Assembly (NCBI RefSeq): GCF_031143425.1
Contig: NC_090451.1
Span: 348,634,339-348,698,338, forward strand
Length of the DNA stretch: 64,000 nt
DNA from: Pleurodeles waltl
Taxonomy: Eukaryota; Chordata; Amphibia; Caudata; Salamandridae
Direction: 5' to 3'
Shown here in pieces: positions 36,901 to 50,423 of this stretch (the first letter of the stretch is position 1; each line of letters starts with the position of its first letter). Made by a program: the position numbers and the translations under genes. Under the pieces are notes generated by a model. The model was given only the letters and a program-made list of their open reading frames with translations. It made no database searches and was not told where the DNA came from.

Positions 36901-39692
36901 ATTCTGGGTAACAGAACCTGGTCCGAGCACCACAAGTCACCCCTCCTTGGATTCCCCTAGGTCTCTAGTTTTCAGAAATGCACAGGTTTGGTAGGTTTCC
37001 CTAGGTGCCGGCTGAGCTAGATGCCAAAATCTACAGGTAGGCACTTCGCAAAAAACACCTCTGTTTTCTTCCAAAAATTTGGATGTGTCCACGTTGCGCT
37101 TTGGGGCGTTTCCTGTCGCGGGCGCTAGGCCTACCCACACAAGAGAGGTATCATTTTTATCGGGAGACTTGGGGGAAGGCTGGGTGGAAGGAAATTAGTG
37201 GCTCCTCTCAGATTCCAGAACTTTCTGCCACAGAAATGTGAGGAACATGTGTTTTTTTAGCCAAATTTTGATGTTTGCAAAGGATTCTGGGTAACAGAAC
37301 CTGGTCCGAGCCCCACAAGTCACCCCTCCTTGGATTCCCCTAGGTCTCTAGTTTTCAGAAATGCACAGGTTTGGTAGGTTTCCCTAGGTGCCGGCTGAGC
37401 TAGAGGCCAAAATCAACAGGTAGGCACTTCGCAAAAAACACCTCTGTTTTCTTCCAAAAATTTGGATGTGTCCACGTTGCGCTTTGGGGCGTTTCCTGTC
37501 GCAGGCGCTAGGCCTACCCACACAAGTGAGGTATCATTTTTATCGGGAGACTTGGGGGAACGCTGGGTGGAAGGAAATGTGTGGCTCCTCTCAGATTCCA
37601 GAACTTTTTGCCACAGAAATGTGAGGAACATGTGTTTTTTTTACCCAAATTTTGAGGTTTGCAAAGGATTCTGGGTAACAGAACCTGGTCCGAGCCCCGC
37701 AAGTCACCCCTCCTTGGATTCCCCTAGGTCTCTAGTTTTCAGAAATGCACAGGTTTGGTAGGTTTCCCTAGGTGCCGGCTGAGCTAGAGGCTAAAATCTA
37801 CAGGTAGGCACTTCGCAAAAAACACCTCTGTTTTCTTCCAAAAATTTGGATGTGTCCACGTTGTGCTCTGTGCTTGTGCTTTCCTGTCGCGGGCGCTAGG
37901 CCTACCCACACAAGTGAGGTATCATTTTTATCAGGAGACTTGGGGGAACGCTGGGTGGAAGGAAATTTGTGGCTCCTCTCAGATTCCAGAACTTTCTGCC
38001 ACAGAAATGTGAGGAACATGTGTGTTTTTAGCCAAATTTTGAGGTTTGCAAAGGATTCTGGGTAACAAAACCTGGTCCGAGCCCCACAAGTCACCCCTCC
38101 TTGGATTCCCCTAGGTCTCTAGTTTACAGAAATGCACAGGTTTGGTAGGTTTCCCTAGGTGCCGGCTGAGCTAGAGGCCAAAATCTACAGGTAGGCACTT
38201 CGCAAAAAACACGTCTGTTTTCTTCCAAAAATTTGGATGTGTCCATGTTGCGCTTTGGGGCGTTTCCTGTCGCGGGCGCTAGGCCTACCCACACATGTGA
38301 GGTATCATTTTTATCGGGAGACTTGGGGGAACGCTGGGTGGAAGGAAATTTGTGGCTCCTCTCAGATTCCAGGACTTTCTGCCACAGAAATGTGAGGAAC
38401 ATGTGTTTTTTTAGCCAAATTTTGAGGTTTGCAAAGGATTCTGGGTAACAGAACCTGGTCCGAGCCCCGCAAGTCACCCCTCCTTGGATTCCCCTAGGTC
38501 TCTAGTTTTCAGAAATGCACAGGTTTGGTAGGTTTCCCTAGGTGCCGGCTGAGCTAGATGCCAAAATCTACAGGTAGGCACTTCGCAAAAAACACCTCTG
38601 TTTTCTTCCAAAAATTTGGATGTGTCCACGTTGCGCTTTGGGGCGTTTCCTGTCGCGGGCGCTAGGCCTACCCACACAAGTGAGGTATCATTTTTATCGG
38701 GAGACTTGGGGGAAGGCTGGGTGGAAGGAAATGTGTGGCTCCTCTCAGATTCCCGAACTTTCTGCCACAGAAATGTGAGGAACATGTGTTTTTTTAGCCA
38801 AATTTTGAGGTTTGCAAAGGATTCTGGGTAACAGAACCTGGTCCGAGCACCACAAGTCACCCCTCCTTGGATTCCCCTAGGTCTCTAGTTTTCAGAAATG
38901 CACAGGTTTGGTAGGTTTCCCTAGGTGCCGGCTGAGCTAGATGCCAAAATCTACAGGTAGGCACTTCGCAAAAAACACCTCTGTTTTCTTCCAAAAATTT
39001 GGATGTGTCCACGTTGCACTTTGGGGCGTTTCCTGTCGCGGGCGCTAGGCCTACCCACACAAGTGAGGTATCATTTTTATCGGGAGACTTGGGGGAAGGC
39101 TGGGTGGAAGGAAATTAGTGGCTCCTCTCAGATTCCAGAACTTTCTGCCACAGAAATGTGAGGAACTTGTGTTTTTTTAGCCAAATTTTGATGTTTGCAA
39201 AGGATTCTGGGTAACAGAACCTGGTCCGAGCCCCACAAGTCACCCCTCCTTGGATTCCCCTAGGTCTCTAGTTTTCAGAAATGCACAGGTTTGGTAGGTT
39301 TCCCTAGGTGCCGGCTGAGCTAGAGGCCAAAATCAACAGGTAGGCACTTCGCAAAAAACACCTCTGTTTTCTTCCAAAAATTTGGATGTGTCCACGTTGC
39401 GCTTTGGGGCGTTTCCTGTCGCAGGCGCTAGGCCTACCCACACAAGTGAGGTATCATTTTTATCGGGAGACTTGGGGGAACGCTGGGTGGAAGGAAATTT
39501 GTGGCTCCTCTCAGATTCCAGAACTTTTTGCCACAGAAATGTGAGGAACATGTGTTTTTTTAGCCAAATTTTGAGGTTTGCAAAGGATTCTGTGTAACAG
39601 AACCTGGTCCGAGCCCCGCAAGTCACGCCTCCTTGGATTCCCCTAGGTCTCTAGTTTTCAGAAATGCACAGGTTTGGTAGGTTTCCCTAGGT
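33934..39692 (+). repeat. Satellite block, 5-monomer series (5-1-2-3-6, 5-1-2-3-4, 5-1'-2'-3'-4')
   Basis: Copies of 1919, 1921 and 1919 bp. The first lacks the type 4 step seen after the same marked type 3 monomer (CCCCAAGG) at 20840 and 51909, so a one-unit deletion is likely there. The last carries private changes TTCTGTGTAAC and CACGCCTCC. Confidence 0.8.
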
Positions 39693-41990
39693 GCCGGCTG
39701 AGCTAGAGGCCAAAATCTACAGGTAGGCACTTCGCAAAAAACACCTCTGTTTTCTTCCAAAAATTTGGATGTGTCCACGTTGCGCTTTGGGGCGTTTCCT
39801 GTCGCGGGCGCTAGGCCTACCCACACAAGTAAGGTATCATTTTTATCGGGAGACTTGGGGGAACGCTGGGTGGAAGGAAATTTGTGGCTCCTCTCAGATT
39901 CCCGAACTTTCTGCCACAGAAATGTGAGGAACATGTGTTTTTTTACCCAAATTTTGAGGTTTGCAAAGGATTCTGGGTAACAGAACCTGGTCCGAGCCCC
40001 GCAAGTCACCCCTCCTTGGATTCCCCTAGGTCTCTAGTTTTCAGAAATGCACAGGTTTGGTAGGTTTCCCTAGGTGCCGGCTGAGCTAGAGGCCAAAATC
40101 TACAGGTAGGCACTTCGCAAAAAACACCTCTGTTTCCTTCCAAAAATTTGGATGTGTCCACGATGCGCTTTGGGGCGTTTCCTGTCGCGGGCGCTAGGCC
40201 TACCCACACAAGTAAGGTATCATTTTTATCGGGAGACTTGGGGGAAGGCTGGGTTGAAGGAAATGTGTGGCTCCTCTCAGATTCCAGAACTTTCTGCCAC
40301 AGAAATGTGAGGAACATGTGTTTTTTTAGCCAAATTTTGATGTTTGCAAAGGATTCTGGGTAACAGAACCTGGTCCGAGCCCCACAAGTCACCCCTCCTT
40401 GGATTCCCCTAGGTCTCTAGTTTTCAGAAATGCACAGGTTTGGTAGGTTTCCCTAGGTGCCGGCTGAGCTAGAGGCCAAAATCTACAGGTAGGCACTTCG
40501 CAAAAAACACCTAATTTTTCTTCCAAAAATTTGGATGTGTCCATGTTGCGCTTTGAGGCGTTTCCTGTCGCGGGCGCTAGGCCTACCCACACAAGTGAGG
40601 TATCATTTTTATCGGGAGACCTGGGGGAACGCTGGGTGGAAGGAAATTCATGGCTCCTCTCAGATTTGCGAACTTTCTGCCACAGAAATGTGAGGAACAT
40701 GTGTGTTTTTAGCCAAATTTTGAGGTTTGCAAAGGATTCTGGGTAACAAAACCTGGTCCGAGCCCCACAAGTCACCCCTCCTTGGATTCCCCTAGGTCTC
40801 TAGTTTACAGAAATGCACAGGTTTGGTAGGTTTCCCTAGGTGCCGGCTGAGCTAGAGGCCAAAATCTACAGGTAGGCACTTCGCAAAAAACACCTCTGTT
40901 TTCTTCCAAAAATTTGGATGTGTCCACGTTGCGCTTTGGGGCGTTTCCTGTCGCGGGCGCTAGGCCTACCCACACAAGTAAGGTATCATTTTTTTTGGGA
41001 GACTTGGGGGAACGCTGGGTGGAAGGAAATTTGTGGCTCCTCTCAGATTCCCGAACTTTCTGCCACAGAAATGTGAGGAACATGTGTTTTTTTACCCAAA
41101 TTTTGAGGTTTGCAAAGGATTCTGGGTAACAGAACCTGGTCCGAGCCCCGCAAGTCACCCCTCCTTGGATTCCCCTAGGTCTCTAGTTTTCAGAAATGCA
41201 CAGGTTTGGTAGGTTTCCCTAGGTGCCGGCTGAGCTAGAGGCCAAAATCTACAGGTAGGCACTTCGCAAAAAACACCTCTGTTTCCTTCCAAAAATTTGG
41301 ATGTGTCCACGATGCGCTTTGGGGCGTTTCCTGTCGCGGGCGCTAGGCCTACCCACACAAGTAAGGTATCATTTTTATCGGGAGACTTGGGGGAAGGCTG
41401 GGTTGAAGGAAATGTGTGGCTCCTCTCAGATTCCAGAACTTTCTGCCACAGAAATGTGAGGAACATGTGTTTTTTTAGCCAAATTTTGATGTTTGCAAAG
41501 GATTCTGGGTAACAGAACCTGGTCCGAGCCCCACAAGTCACCCCTCCTTGGATTCCCCTAGGTCTCTAGTTTTCAGAAATGCACAGGTTTGGTAGGTTTC
41601 CCTAGGTGCCGGCTGAGCTAGAGGCCAAAATCTACAGGTAGGCACTTCGCAAAAAACACCTAATTTTTCTTCCAAAAATTTGGATGTGTCCATGTTGCGC
41701 TTTGAGGCGTTTCCTGTCGCGGGCGCTAGGCCTACCCACACAAGTGAGGTATCATTTTTATCGGGAGACCTGGGGGAACGCTGGGTGGAAGGAAATTCAT
41801 GGCTCCTCTCAGATTTGCGAACTTTCTGCCACAGAAATGTGAGGAACATGTGTGTTTTTAGCCAAATTTTGAGGTTTGCAAAGGATTCTGGGTAACAAAA
41901 CCTGGTCCGAGCCCCACAAGTCACCCCTCCTTGGATTCCCCTAGGTCTCTAGTTTACAGAAATGCACAGGTTTGGTAGGTTTCCCTAGGT
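39693..41990 (+). repeat. Tandem duplication of three monomers (7-8/9-10)
   Basis: Two copies of 1149 bp each (39693-40841 and 40842-41990). The second carries a private TTTTTTTTGGGAGAC near 40991. The corresponding place in the right-hand duplicate (about 56566-57714) has only one copy. Confidence 0.85.
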
Positions 41991-44900
41991 GCCGGCTGAG
42001 CTAGAGGCCAAAATCTACAGGTAGGCACTTCGCAAAAAACACCTCTGTTTTCTTCAAAAAATTTGGATGTGTCCACGTTGCGCTTTGGGGCGTTTCCTGT
42101 CGCGGGCGCTAGGCCTACCCACACAAGTAAGGTATCATTTTTATCGGGAGACTTGGGGGAACGCTGGGTGGAAGGAAATTTGTGGCTCCTCTCAGATTCC
42201 CGAACTTTCTGCCACAGAAATGTGAGGAACATGTGTTTTTTTTACCCAAATTTTGAGGTTTGCAAAGGATTCTGGGTAACAGAACCTGGTCCGAGCCCCT
42301 CAAGTCACCCCTCCTTGGATTCCCCTAGGTCTCTAGTTTTCAGAAATGCACAGGTTTGGTAGGTTTCCCTAGGTGCCGGCTGAGCTAGAGGCCAAAATCT
42401 ACAGGTAGGCACTTCGCAAAAAACACCTCTGTTTTCTTCCAAAAATTTTGATGTGTCCACGTTGCGCTTTGGGGCGTTTCCTGTCGCAGGCGCTAGGCCT
42501 ACCCACACAAGTGAGGTATCATTTTTATCGGGAGACTTGGGGGAACGCTGGGTGGAAGGAAATTTGTGGCTCCTCTCAGATTCCAGAACTTTTTGCCACA
42601 GAAATGTGAGGAACATGTGTTTTTTTAGCCAAATTTTGAGGTTTGCAAAGGATTCTGGGTAACAGAACCTAGTCCGAGCCCCGCAAGTCACCCCTCCTTG
42701 GATTCCCCTAGGTCTCTAGTTTTCAGAAATGCACAGGTTTGGTAGGTTTCCCTAGGTGCCGGCTGAGCTAGAGGCCAAAATCTACAGGTAGGCACTTCGC
42801 AAAAAACACCTCTGTTTCCTTCCAAAAATTTGGATGTGTCCACGATGCGCTTTGGGGCGTTTCCTGTCGCGGGCGCTAGGCCTACCCACACAAGTAAGGT
42901 ATCATTTTTATCGGGAGACTTGGGGGAACGCTGGGTGGAAGGAAATTTGTGGCTCCTCTCAGATTCCCGAACTTTCTGCCACAGAAATGTGAGGAACATG
43001 TGTTTTTTTTACCCAAATTTTGAGGTTTGCAAAGGATTCTGGGTAACAGAACCTGGTCCGAGCCCCGCAAGTCACCCCTCCTTGGATTCCCCTAGGTCTC
43101 TAGTTTTCAGAAATGCACAGGTTTGGTAGGTTTCCCTAGCTGCCGGCTGAGCTAGAGGCCAAAATCTACAGGTAGGCACTTCGCAAAAAACACCTCTGTT
43201 TTCTTCCAAAAATTTGGATGTGTCCACGTTGCGCTTTGGGACGTTTCCTGTCGCGGGCGCTAGGCCTACCCACACAAGTGAGGTATCATTTTTATCGGGA
43301 GACTTGGGGGAAGGCTGGGTTGAAGGAAATGTGTGGCTCCTCTCAGATTCCAGAACTTTCTGCCACAGAAATGTGAGGAACATGTGTTTTTTTAGCCAAA
43401 TTTTGATGTTTGCAAAGGATTCTGGGTAACAGAACCTGGTCCGAGCCCCACAAGTCACCCCTCCTTGGATTCCCCTAGGTCTCTAGTTTTCAGAAATGCA
43501 CAGGTTTGGTAGGTTTCCCTAGGTGCCGGCTGAGCTAGAGGCCAAAATCGACAGGTAGGCACTTCGCAAAAAACACCTCTGTTTTCTTCAAAAAATTTGG
43601 ATGTGTCCACGTTGCGCTTTGGGGCGTTTCCTGTCGCGGGCGCTAGGCCTACCCACACAAGTAAGGTATCATTTTTATCGGGAGACTTGGGGGAACGCTG
43701 GGTGGAAGGAAATTTGTGGCTCCTCTCAGATTCCCGAACTTTCTGCCACAGAAATGTGAGGAACATGTGTTTTTTTACCCAAATTTTGAGGTTTGCAAAG
43801 GATTCTGGGTAACAGAACTTGGTCCGAGCCCCGCAAGTCACCCCTCCTTGGATTCCCCTAGGTCTCTAGTTTTCAGAAATGCACAGGTTTGGTAGGTTTC
43901 CCTAGGTGCCGGCTGAGCTAGAGGCCAAAATCTACAGGTAGGCACTTCGCAAAAAACACCTCTGTTTCCTTCCAAAAATTTGGATGTGTCCACGATGCGC
44001 TTTGGGGCGTTTCCTGTCGCGGGCGCTAGGCCTACCCACACAAGTAAGGTATCATTTTTATCGGGAGACTTGGGGGAACGCTGGGTGGAAGGAAATTTGT
44101 GGCTCCTCTCAGATTCCCGAACTTTCTGCCACAGAAATGTGAGGAACATGTGTTTTTTTTACCCAAATTTTGAGGTTTGCAAAGGATTCTGGGTAACAGA
44201 ACCTGGTCCGAGCCCCGCAAGTCACCCCTCCTTGGATTCCCCTAGGTCTCTAGTTTTCAGAAATGCACAGGTTTGGTAGGTTTCCCTAGGTGCCGGCTGA
44301 GCTAGAGGCCAAAATCTACAGGTAGGCACTTCGCAAAAAACACCTCTGTTTTCTTCCAAAAATTTGGATGTGTCCACGTTGCGCTTTGGGACGCTTCCTG
44401 TCGCGGGCGCTAGGCCTACCCACACAAGTGAGGTATCATTTTTATCGGGAGACTTGGGGGAAGGCTGGGTTGAAGGAAATGTGTGGCTCCTCTCAGATTC
44501 CAGAACTTTCTGCCACAGAAATGTGAGGAACATGTGTTTTTTTAGCCAAATTTTGATGTTTGCAAAGGATTCTGGGTAACAGAACCTGGTCCGAGCCCCA
44601 CAAGTCACCCCTCCTTGGATTCCCCTAGGTCTCTAGTTTTCAGAAATGCACAGGTTTGGTAGGTTTCCCTAGGTGCCGGCTGAGCTAGAGGCCAAAATCT
44701 ACAGGTAGGCACTTCGCAAAAAACACCTAATTTTTCTTCCAAAAATTTGGATGTGTCCATGTTGCGCTTTGAGGCGTTTCCTGTCGCTGGCGCTAGGCCT
44801 ACCCACACAAGTGAGGTATCATTTTTATCGGGAGACCTGGGGGAACGCTGGGTGGAAGGAAATTCATGGCTCCTCTCAGATTTGCGAACTTTCTGCCACA

Positions 44901-47900
44901 GAAATGTGAGGAACATGTGTGTTTTTAGCCAAATTTTGAGGTTTGCAAAGGATTCTGGGTAACAAAACCTGGTCCGAGCCCCACAAGTCAACCCTCCTTG
45001 GATTCCCCTAGGTCTCTAGTTTACAGAAATGCACAGGTTTGGTAGGTTTCCCTAGGTGCCCGGCTGAGCTAGAGGCCAAAATCTACAGGTAGGCACTTCG
45101 CAAAAAACACCTCTGTTTTCTTCAAAAAATTTGGATGTGTCCACGTTGCGCTTTGGGGCGTTTCCTGTCGCGGGCGCTAGGCCTACCCACACAAGTAAGG
45201 TATAATTTTTATCGGGAGACTTGGGGGAACGCTGGGTGGAAGGAAATTTGTGGCTCCTCTCAGATTCCCGAACTTTCTGCCACAGAAATGTGAGGAACAT
45301 GTGTTTTTTTTACCCAAATTTTGAGGTTTGCAAAGGATTCTGGGTAACAGAACCTGGTCTGAGCCCCTCAAGTCACCCCTCCTTGGATTCCCCTAGGTCT
45401 CTAGTTTTCAGAAATGCACAGGTTTGGTAGGTTTCCCTAGGTGCCGGCTGAGCTAGAGGCCAAAATCTACAGGTAGGCACTTCGCAAAAAACACCTCTGT
45501 TTTCTTCCAAAAATTTTGATGTGTCCACGTTGCGCTTTGGGGCGTTTCCTGTCGCAGGCGCTAGGCCTACCCACACAAGTGAGGTATCATTTTTATCGGG
45601 AGACTTGGGGGAACGCTGGGTGGAAGGAAATTTGTGGCCCCTCTCAGATTCCAGAACTTTTTGCCACAGAAATGTGAGGAACATGTGTTTTTTTAGCCAA
45701 ATTTTGAGGTTTGCAAAGGATTCTGGGTAACAGAACCTGGTCCGAGCCCCGCAAGTCACCCCTCCTTGGATTCCCCTAGGTCTCTAGTTTTCAGAAATGC
45801 ACAGGTTTGGTAGGTTTCCCTAGGTGCCGGCTGAGCTAGAGGCCAAAATCTACAGGTAGGCACTTCGCAAAAAACACCTCTGTTTTCTTCCCAAAATTTG
45901 GATGTGTCCACGTTGCGCTTTGGGGCGTTTCCTGTCGCGGGCGCTAGGCCTACCCACACAAGTGAGGTATCATTTTTATCGGGAGACTTGGGGGAAGGCT
46001 GGGTGGAAGGAAATGTGTGGCTCCTCTCAGATTCCAGAACTTTCTGCCACAGAAATGTGAGGAACATGTGTTTTTTTAGCCAAATTTTGAGGTTTGCAAA
46101 GGATTCGGTAACAGAACCTGGTCCGAGCACCACAAGTCACCCCTCCTTGGATTCCCCTAGGTCTCTAGTTTTCAGAAATGCACAGGTTTGGTAGGTTTTC
46201 CCTAGGTGCCGGCTGAGCTAGATGCCAAAATCTACAGGTAGGCACTTCGCAAAAAACACCTCTGTTTTCTTCCAAAAATTTGGATGTGTCCACGTTGCGC
46301 TTTGGGGCGTTTCCTGTCGCGGGCGCTAGGCCTACCCACACAAGTGAGGTATCATTTTTATCGGGAGACTTGGGGGAAGGCTTGGGTGGAAGGAAATTAG
46401 TGGCTCCTCTCAGATTCCAGAACTTTCTGCCACAGAAATGTGAGGAACATGTGTTTTTTTAGCCAAATTTTGATGTTTGCAAAGGATTCTGGGTAACAGA
46501 ACCTGCTCCGAGCCCCACAAGTCACCCCTCCTTGGATTCCCCTAGGTCTCTAGTTTTCAGAAATGCACAGGTTTGGTAGGTTTCCCTAGGTGCCGGCTGA
46601 GCTAGAGGCCAAAATATACAGGTAGGCACTTCGCAAAAAACACCTCTGTTTTCTTCCAAAAATTTGGATGTGTCCACGTTGCGCTTTGGGGCGTTTCCTG
46701 TCGCGGGCGCTAGGCCTACCCACACAAGTGAGGTATCATTTTTATCGGGAGACTTGGGGGAACGCTGGGTGGAAGGAAATTTGTGGCTCCTCTCAGATTC
46801 CAGGACTTTCTGCCACAGAAATGTGAGGAACATGTGTTTTTTTAGCCAAATTTTGAGGTTTGCAAAGGATTCTGGGTAACAGAACCTGGTCCGAGCCCCA
46901 CAAGTCACCCCTCCTTGGATTCCCCAAGGTCTCTAGTTTTCAGAAATGCACAGGTTTGGTAGGTTTCCCTAGGTGCCGGCTGAGCTAGAGGCCAAAATCA
47001 ACAGGTAGGCACTTCGCAAAAAACACCTCTGTTTTCTTCCAAAATTTTGGATGTGTCCACGTTGCGCTTTGGGGCGTTTCCTGTCGCAGGCGCTAGGCCT
47101 ACCCACACAAGTGAGGTATCATTTTTATCGGGAGACTTGGGGGAACGCTGGGTGGAAGGAAATGTGTGGCTCCTCTCAGATTACAGAACTTTTTGCCACA
47201 GAAATGTGAGGAACATGTGTTTTTTTTTACCCAAATTTTGAGGTTTGCAAAGGATTCTGGGTAACAGAACCTGGTCCGAGCCCCGCAAGTCACCCCTCCT
47301 TGGATTCCCCTAGGTCTCTAGTTTTCAGAAATGCACAGGTTTGGTAGGTTTCCCTAGGTGCCGGCTGAGCTAGAGGCCAAAATCTACAGGTAGGCACTTC
47401 GCAAAAAACACCTCTGTTTTCTTCCAAAAATTTTGATGTGTCCACGTTGCGCTTTGGGGCGTTCCTGTCGCAGGCGCTAGGCCTACCCACACAAGTGAGG
47501 TATCATTTTTATCGGGAGACTTGGGGGAACGCTGGGTGGAAGGAAATTTGTGGCCCCTCTCAGATTCCAGAACTTTTTGCCACAGAAATGTGAGGAACAT
47601 GTGTTTTTTTAGCCAAATTTTGAGGTTTGCAAAGGATTCTGGGTAACAGAACCTGGTCCGAGCCCCGCAAGTCACCCCTCCTTGGATTCCCCTAGGTCTC
47701 TAGTTTTCAGAAATGCACAGGTTTGGTAGGTTTCCCTAGGTGCCGGCTGAGCTAGAGGCCAAAATCTACAGGTAGGCACTTCGCAAAAAACACCTCTGTT
47801 TTCTTCCCAAAATTTGGATGTGTCCACGTTGCGCTTTGGGGCGTTTCCTGTCGCGGGCGCTAGGCCTACCCACACAAGTGAGGTATCATTTTTATCGGGA

Positions 47901-50423
47901 GACTTGGGGGAAGGCTGGGTGGAAGGAAATGTGTGGCTCCTCTCAGATTCCAGAACTTTCTGCCACAGAAATGTGAGGAACATGTGTTTTTTTAGCCAAA
48001 TTTTGAGGTTTGCAAAGGATTCTGGGTAACAGAACCTGGTCCGAGCACCACAAGTCACCCCTCCTTGGATTCCCCTAGGTCTCTAGTTTTCAGAAATGCA
48101 CAGGTTTGGTAGGTTTCCCTAGGTGCCGGCTGAGCTAGATGCCAAAATCTACAGGTAGGCACTTCGCAAAAAACACCTCTGTTTTCTTCCAAAAATTTGG
48201 ATGTGTCCACGTTGCGCTTTGGGGCGTTTCCTGTCGCGGGCGCTAGGCCTACCCACACAAGTGAGGTATCATTTTTATCGGGAGACTTGGGGGAAGGCTG
48301 GGTGGAAGGAAATTAGTGGCTCCTCTCAGATTCCAGAACTTTCTGCCACAGAAATGTGAGGAACATGTGTTTTTTTAGCCAAATTTTGATGTTTGCAAAG
48401 GATTCTGGGTAACAGAACCTGCTCCGAGCCCCACAAGTCACCCCTCCTTGGATTCCCCTAGGTCTCTAGTTTTCAGAAATGCACAGGTTTGGTAGGTTTC
48501 CCTAGGTGCCGGCTGAGCTAGAGGCCAAAATATACAGGTAGGCACATCGCAAAAAACACCTCTGTTTTCTACCAAAAATTTGGATGTGTCCACGTTGCGC
48601 TTTGGGGCGTTTCCTGTCGCGGGCGCTAGGCCTACCCACACAAGTGAGGTATCATTTTTATCGGGAGACTTGGGGGAACGCTGGGTGGAAGGAAATTTGT
48701 GGCTCCTCTCAGATTCCAGGACTTTCTGCCACAGAAATGTGAGGAACATGTGTTTTTTTAGCCAAATTTTGAGGTTTGCAAAGGATTCTGGGTAACAGAA
48801 CCTGGTCCGAGCCCCGCAAGTCACCCCTCCTTGGATTCCCCTAGGTCTCTAGTTTTCAGAAATGCACAGGTTTGGTAGGTTTCCCTAGGTGCCGGCTGAG
48901 CTAGATGCCAAAATCTACAGGTAGGCACTTCGCAAAAAACACCTCTGTTTTCTTCCAAAAATTTGGATGTGTCCACGTTGCGCTTTGGGGCGTTTCCTGT
49001 CGCGGGCGCTAGGCCTACCCACACAAGTGAGGTATCATTTTTATCGGGAGACTTGGGGGAAGGCTGGGTGGAAGGAAATGTGTGGCTCCTCTCAGATTCC
49101 AGAACTTTCTGCCACAGAAATGTGAGGAACATGTGTTTTTTTAGCCAAATTTTGAGGTTTGCAAAGGATTCTGGGTAACAGAACCTGGTCCGAGCACCAC
49201 AAGTCACCCCTCCTTGGATTCCCCTAGGTCTCTAGTTTTCAGAAATGCACAGGTTTGGTAGGTTTCCCTAGGTGCCGGCTGAGCTAGATGCCAAAATCTA
49301 CAGGTAGGCACTTCGCAAAAAACACCTCTGTTTTCTTCCAAAAATTTGGATGTGTCCACGTTGCGCTTTGGGGCGTTTCCTGTTGCGGGCGCTAGGCCTA
49401 CCCACACAAGTGAGGTATCATTTTTATCGGGAGACTTGGGGGAAGGCTGGGTGGAAGGAAATTAGTGGCTCCTCTCAGATTCCAGAACTTTCTGCCACAG
49501 AAATGTGAGGAACATGTGTTTTTTTAGCCAAATTTTGATGTTTGCAAAGGATTCTGGGTAACAGAACCTGGTCCGAGTCCCACAAGTCACCCCTCCTTGG
49601 ATTCCCCTAGGTCTCTAGTTTTCAGAAATGCACAGGTTTGGTAGGTTTCCCTAGGTGCCAGCTGAGCTAGAGGCCAAAATCAACAGGTAGGCACTTCGCA
49701 AAAAACACCTCTGTTTTCTTCCAAAAATTTGGATGTGTCCACGTTGCGCTTTGGGGCGTTTCCTGTCGCAGGCGCTAGGCCTACCCACACAAGTGAGGTA
49801 TCATTTTTATCGGGAGACTTGGGGGAACGCTGGGTGGAAGGACATGTGTGGCTCCTCTCAGATTCCAGAACTTTTTGCCACAGAAATGTGAGGAACATGT
49901 GTTTTTTTTACCCAAATTTTGAGGTTTGCAAAGGATTCTGGGTAACAGAACCTGGTCCGAGCCCCGCAAGTCACCCCTCCTTGGATTCCCCTAGGTCTCT
50001 AGTTTTCAGAAATGCACAGGTTTGGTAGGTTTCCCTAGGTGCCGGCTGAGCTAGAGGCCAAAATCTACAGGTAGGCACTTCGCAAAAAACACCTCTGTTT
50101 TCTTCCAAAAATTTGGATGTGTCCACGTTGCGCTTTGGGGCGTTTCCTGTCGCGGGCGCTAGGCCTACCCACACAAGTAAGGTATCATTTTTATCGGGAG
50201 ACTTGGGGGAACGCTGGGTGGAAGGAAATTTGTGGCTCCTCTCAGATTCCCGAACTTTCTGCCACAGAAATGTGAGGAGCATGTGTTTTTTTAGCCAAAT
50301 TTTGAGGTTTCCAAAGGATTCTGGGTAACAGAACCTGGTCCGAGCCCCGCAAGTCACCCCTCCTTGGATTCTCCTAGGTCTCTAGTTTTCAGAAATGCAC
50401 AGGTTTGGTAGGTTTCCCTAGGT
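41991..50423 (+). repeat. Satellite block, mixed HOR order
   Basis: Reads 7'-11-8-9', 7-8-9-10, 7'-11-12, 3-1-4, 11-12, 3-1-2-3-4-6. The order is partly that of the 11-monomer repeat with internal losses (12 joined to 3, and 4 joined to 11). Single-base indels occur near 46105, 46195, 46382 and 47463. Confidence 0.75.
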
